Source of the DNA: Brevundimonas sp. UBA5866 | GTDB taxonomy: Bacteria > Pseudomonadota > Alphaproteobacteria > Caulobacterales > Caulobacteraceae | Length of the DNA stretch: 5,580 bases | Direction: 5' to 3' | Assembly (NCBI RefSeq): GCF_002432125.1 | Contig: NZ_DJFS01000072.1 | Location: forward strand, 47,548 to 53,127 | Shown here: piece by piece, positions 4,506 through 5,580 of the stretch | How the letters are laid out: each line of letters starts with the position of its first letter | How positions within the stretch are numbered: the stretch's first letter is position 1 | The notes under the pieces: model-generated | What the model was told of the DNA's origin: nothing | Databases searched by the model: none | The model's input: only the letters and a program-made list of their open reading frames with translations | Translations under genes and position numbers: made by a program

Positions 4506-5580
4506 ATGCCGGAGACCTCAGGCGCGCCCAAGCGGCGCGACTCACGGTCCCAGCCCGCTCGACCCCGCCGGTCGAGCGATTCAAATCGCGAAGCGCCCCT
4601 GTATGGTGCGCTGGATTTGGGGACCAATAACTGTCGCCTGCTCATCGCGCGTCCTGCGCGCGATGGCTTTCGCGTGGTCGATTCCTTCAGCCGTATCGTG
4701 CGCCTCGGCGAAGGGCTGTCGCTCAGCGGCAAGCTGGATGACAAGGCGATGGACCGTGCCTATGAAGCGCTGGCCCTGTGTGCGGAGCGTATCGGCCGCC
4801 GCGGCCTTAAGGCCGAGCATCTAGCGGCTGTCGCTACACAGGCCTGCCGCGCAGCCTCCAATGGCGAAGCCTTTATTGAGCGCGTGCGCCGAGGCACCGG
4901 CCTCAAACTCCGCATTATCGACCCTGCCGAAGAGGCCAGCCTGTCTGTCGCTGGATGCCTCAATCTGATCGATCCGGCATCCGAAGCCGTTCTGGTCATA
5001 GATGTGGGCGGCGGTTCGACCGAACTGTCGTGGATGCGCCGTCGGCAGGACAGGCTGGAAACCGTGGCGTGGATGTCTGCGCCGCTGGGCGTGGTCACTT
5101 TGGCAGAGCGCCATCCGGAACCGACGGGTTCGCCGCGACAGTGGTACGAGGCGATGGTCGCCGATGTCAGCGCCGCCATTGCCGCCGGTGCCCCGAACGA
5201 TCCGGAGTACCATGCGCTGTTTACCGGCGGTCTGGCCCATATGGTCGGTACATCGGGGGCTATCACCAGTCTGGCCGGCATCCATCTGGGCCTGCGCCGG
5301 TACCAGCGCGATCTGGTGGACGGCCTATGGATGACCCGCGCGGATTGCGAAGCGGCCGCTGAACGCCTGATCCTTCTGGGCCCAGCCGGGCGCGCCGCCG
5401 AGAATTGCATCGGGCCGGATAGAGCCGATCTGGTTCTGGCGGGTGCAGCCATATTGGAAGCGGTTCAACGCGCATGGCCGTGCGAGCGCGTTCGCGTGGC
5501 CGACCGCGGCCTGCGGGAGGGCCTTCTGCTCACCCTGATGAGCGAGGCGGCCCAGCCTGTGCGCAAACGCCGCCGTCGCC
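4506..5580 (+). CDS. Ppx/GppA family exopolyphosphatase / pppGpp phosphatase (3' end outside window)
   Basis: This is an ASKHA-fold phosphatase; family members remove terminal phosphate from polyphosphate or convert pppGpp to ppGpp. The visible 358 codons are open to the right edge. Motifs in order: phosphate-1 loop ALDLGTNNCRLLIA (35-48), ATQACRAA (110-117), the acidic catalytic region DPAEEA (139-144, Glu142/Glu143), phosphate-2 loop VIDVGGGSTEL (164-174), SAPLGVVTLAERH (191-203), GTSGAITSLAG (248-258) and ADRGLREGLL (332-341). Reaching the last motif means the conserved domain is nearly complete, as in the short (about 350-400 residue) alphaproteobacterial members that lack the extra C-terminal domains of E. 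coli Ppx. ATG 4506 is the only ATG between the upstream in-frame stop (4452) and the domain. It gives a basic, proline- and serine-rich 33-residue N-terminal extension. The visible end is strongly basic (KRRRR). In related genomes this gene often precedes rlmE, which may lie just beyond the edge. Ppx versus GppA activity cannot be decided here. Confidence 0.9.
   Translation, partial: MPETSGAPKRRDSRSQPARPRRSSDSNREAPLYGALDLGTNNCRLLIARPARDGFRVVDSFSRIVRLGEGLSLSGKLDDKAMDRAYEALALCAERIGRRGLKAEHLAAVATQACRAASNGEAFIERVRRGTGLKLRIIDPAEEASLSVAGCLNLIDPASEAVLVIDVGGGSTELSWMRRRQDRLETVAWMSAPLGVVTLAERHPEPTGSPRQWYEAMVADVSAAIAAGAPNDPEYHALFTGGLAHMVGTSGAITSLAGIHLGLRRYQRDLVDGLWMTRADCEAAAERLILLGPAGRAAENCIGPDRADLVLAGAAILEAVQRAWPCERVRVADRGLREGLLLTLMSEAAQPVRKRRRR

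Noticed and set aside
4521..4528. Palindrome GGCGCGCC inside the ppx start region
   Set aside because: It is in coding sequence and explained by GC-rich codon use; only a restriction-site-like coincidence.
4760..5452. A 230-codon minus-strand open frame
   Set aside because: It lies antisense to the clearly recognised Ppx/GppA gene and is rich in Arg, Ala, Ser and Pro without motifs; a shadow frame.

Overview
The window is GC-rich, densely packed bacterial chromosome. The gene set suggests an alphaproteobacterium, most likely Caulobacterales (Brevundimonas- or Caulobacter-like). It has an AstB of the arginine succinyltransferase pathway, a stand-alone LytTR regulator with its own membrane domain, an alphaproteobacterial-style HspQ, and a short Ppx/GppA phosphatase. 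The taxonomic placement is inferred from gene content and codon style, not from a search. I see no mobile element, RNA gene or CRISPR array.

Layout from left to right: (1) 3-389 (+), the C-terminal part of astB, cut by the left edge. (2) 386-1213 (-), a four-helix membrane protein with a C-terminal LytTR DNA-binding domain; its stop codon overlaps that of astB inside a shared TTAA. (3) 1214-1321, a 108-nt divergent intergenic region with a perfect inverted repeat. Next to it, over the start of the LytTR gene, are three phased CCGTT direct repeats. One of these is an exact CCGTTCGTC, the box known for the LytTR-family regulator AlgR. (4) 1322-2551 (+), an OpgC/MdoC-like polytopic acyltransferase. 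(5) 2576-4000 (+), a Tat-exported PhoX/DUF839-type phosphatase 24 nt downstream, probably in the same operon. (6) 4004-4318 (-), hspQ, convergent with the phosphatase across a 3-nt gap. (7) 4319-4505, a divergent intergenic region with an operator-like inverted repeat, a short tandem repeat and a leader hairpin. (8) 4506-5580+ (+), a Ppx/GppA exopolyphosphatase-family gene that runs off the right edge.

The part most worth attention is 386-4000. A membrane-anchored LytTR regulator is transcribed away from a two-gene operon for a membrane acyltransferase and an exported phosphatase, and LytTR-type boxes lie between them. The simplest reading is a self-regulated cell-envelope modification or phosphate-ester scavenging module in which the regulator senses the membrane directly. 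The families, the gene order and the repeats are seen in the sequence. The regulatory wiring and the substrates are inferred. The flanking genes (astB, hspQ, ppx) look like ordinary housekeeping or catabolic neighbours.
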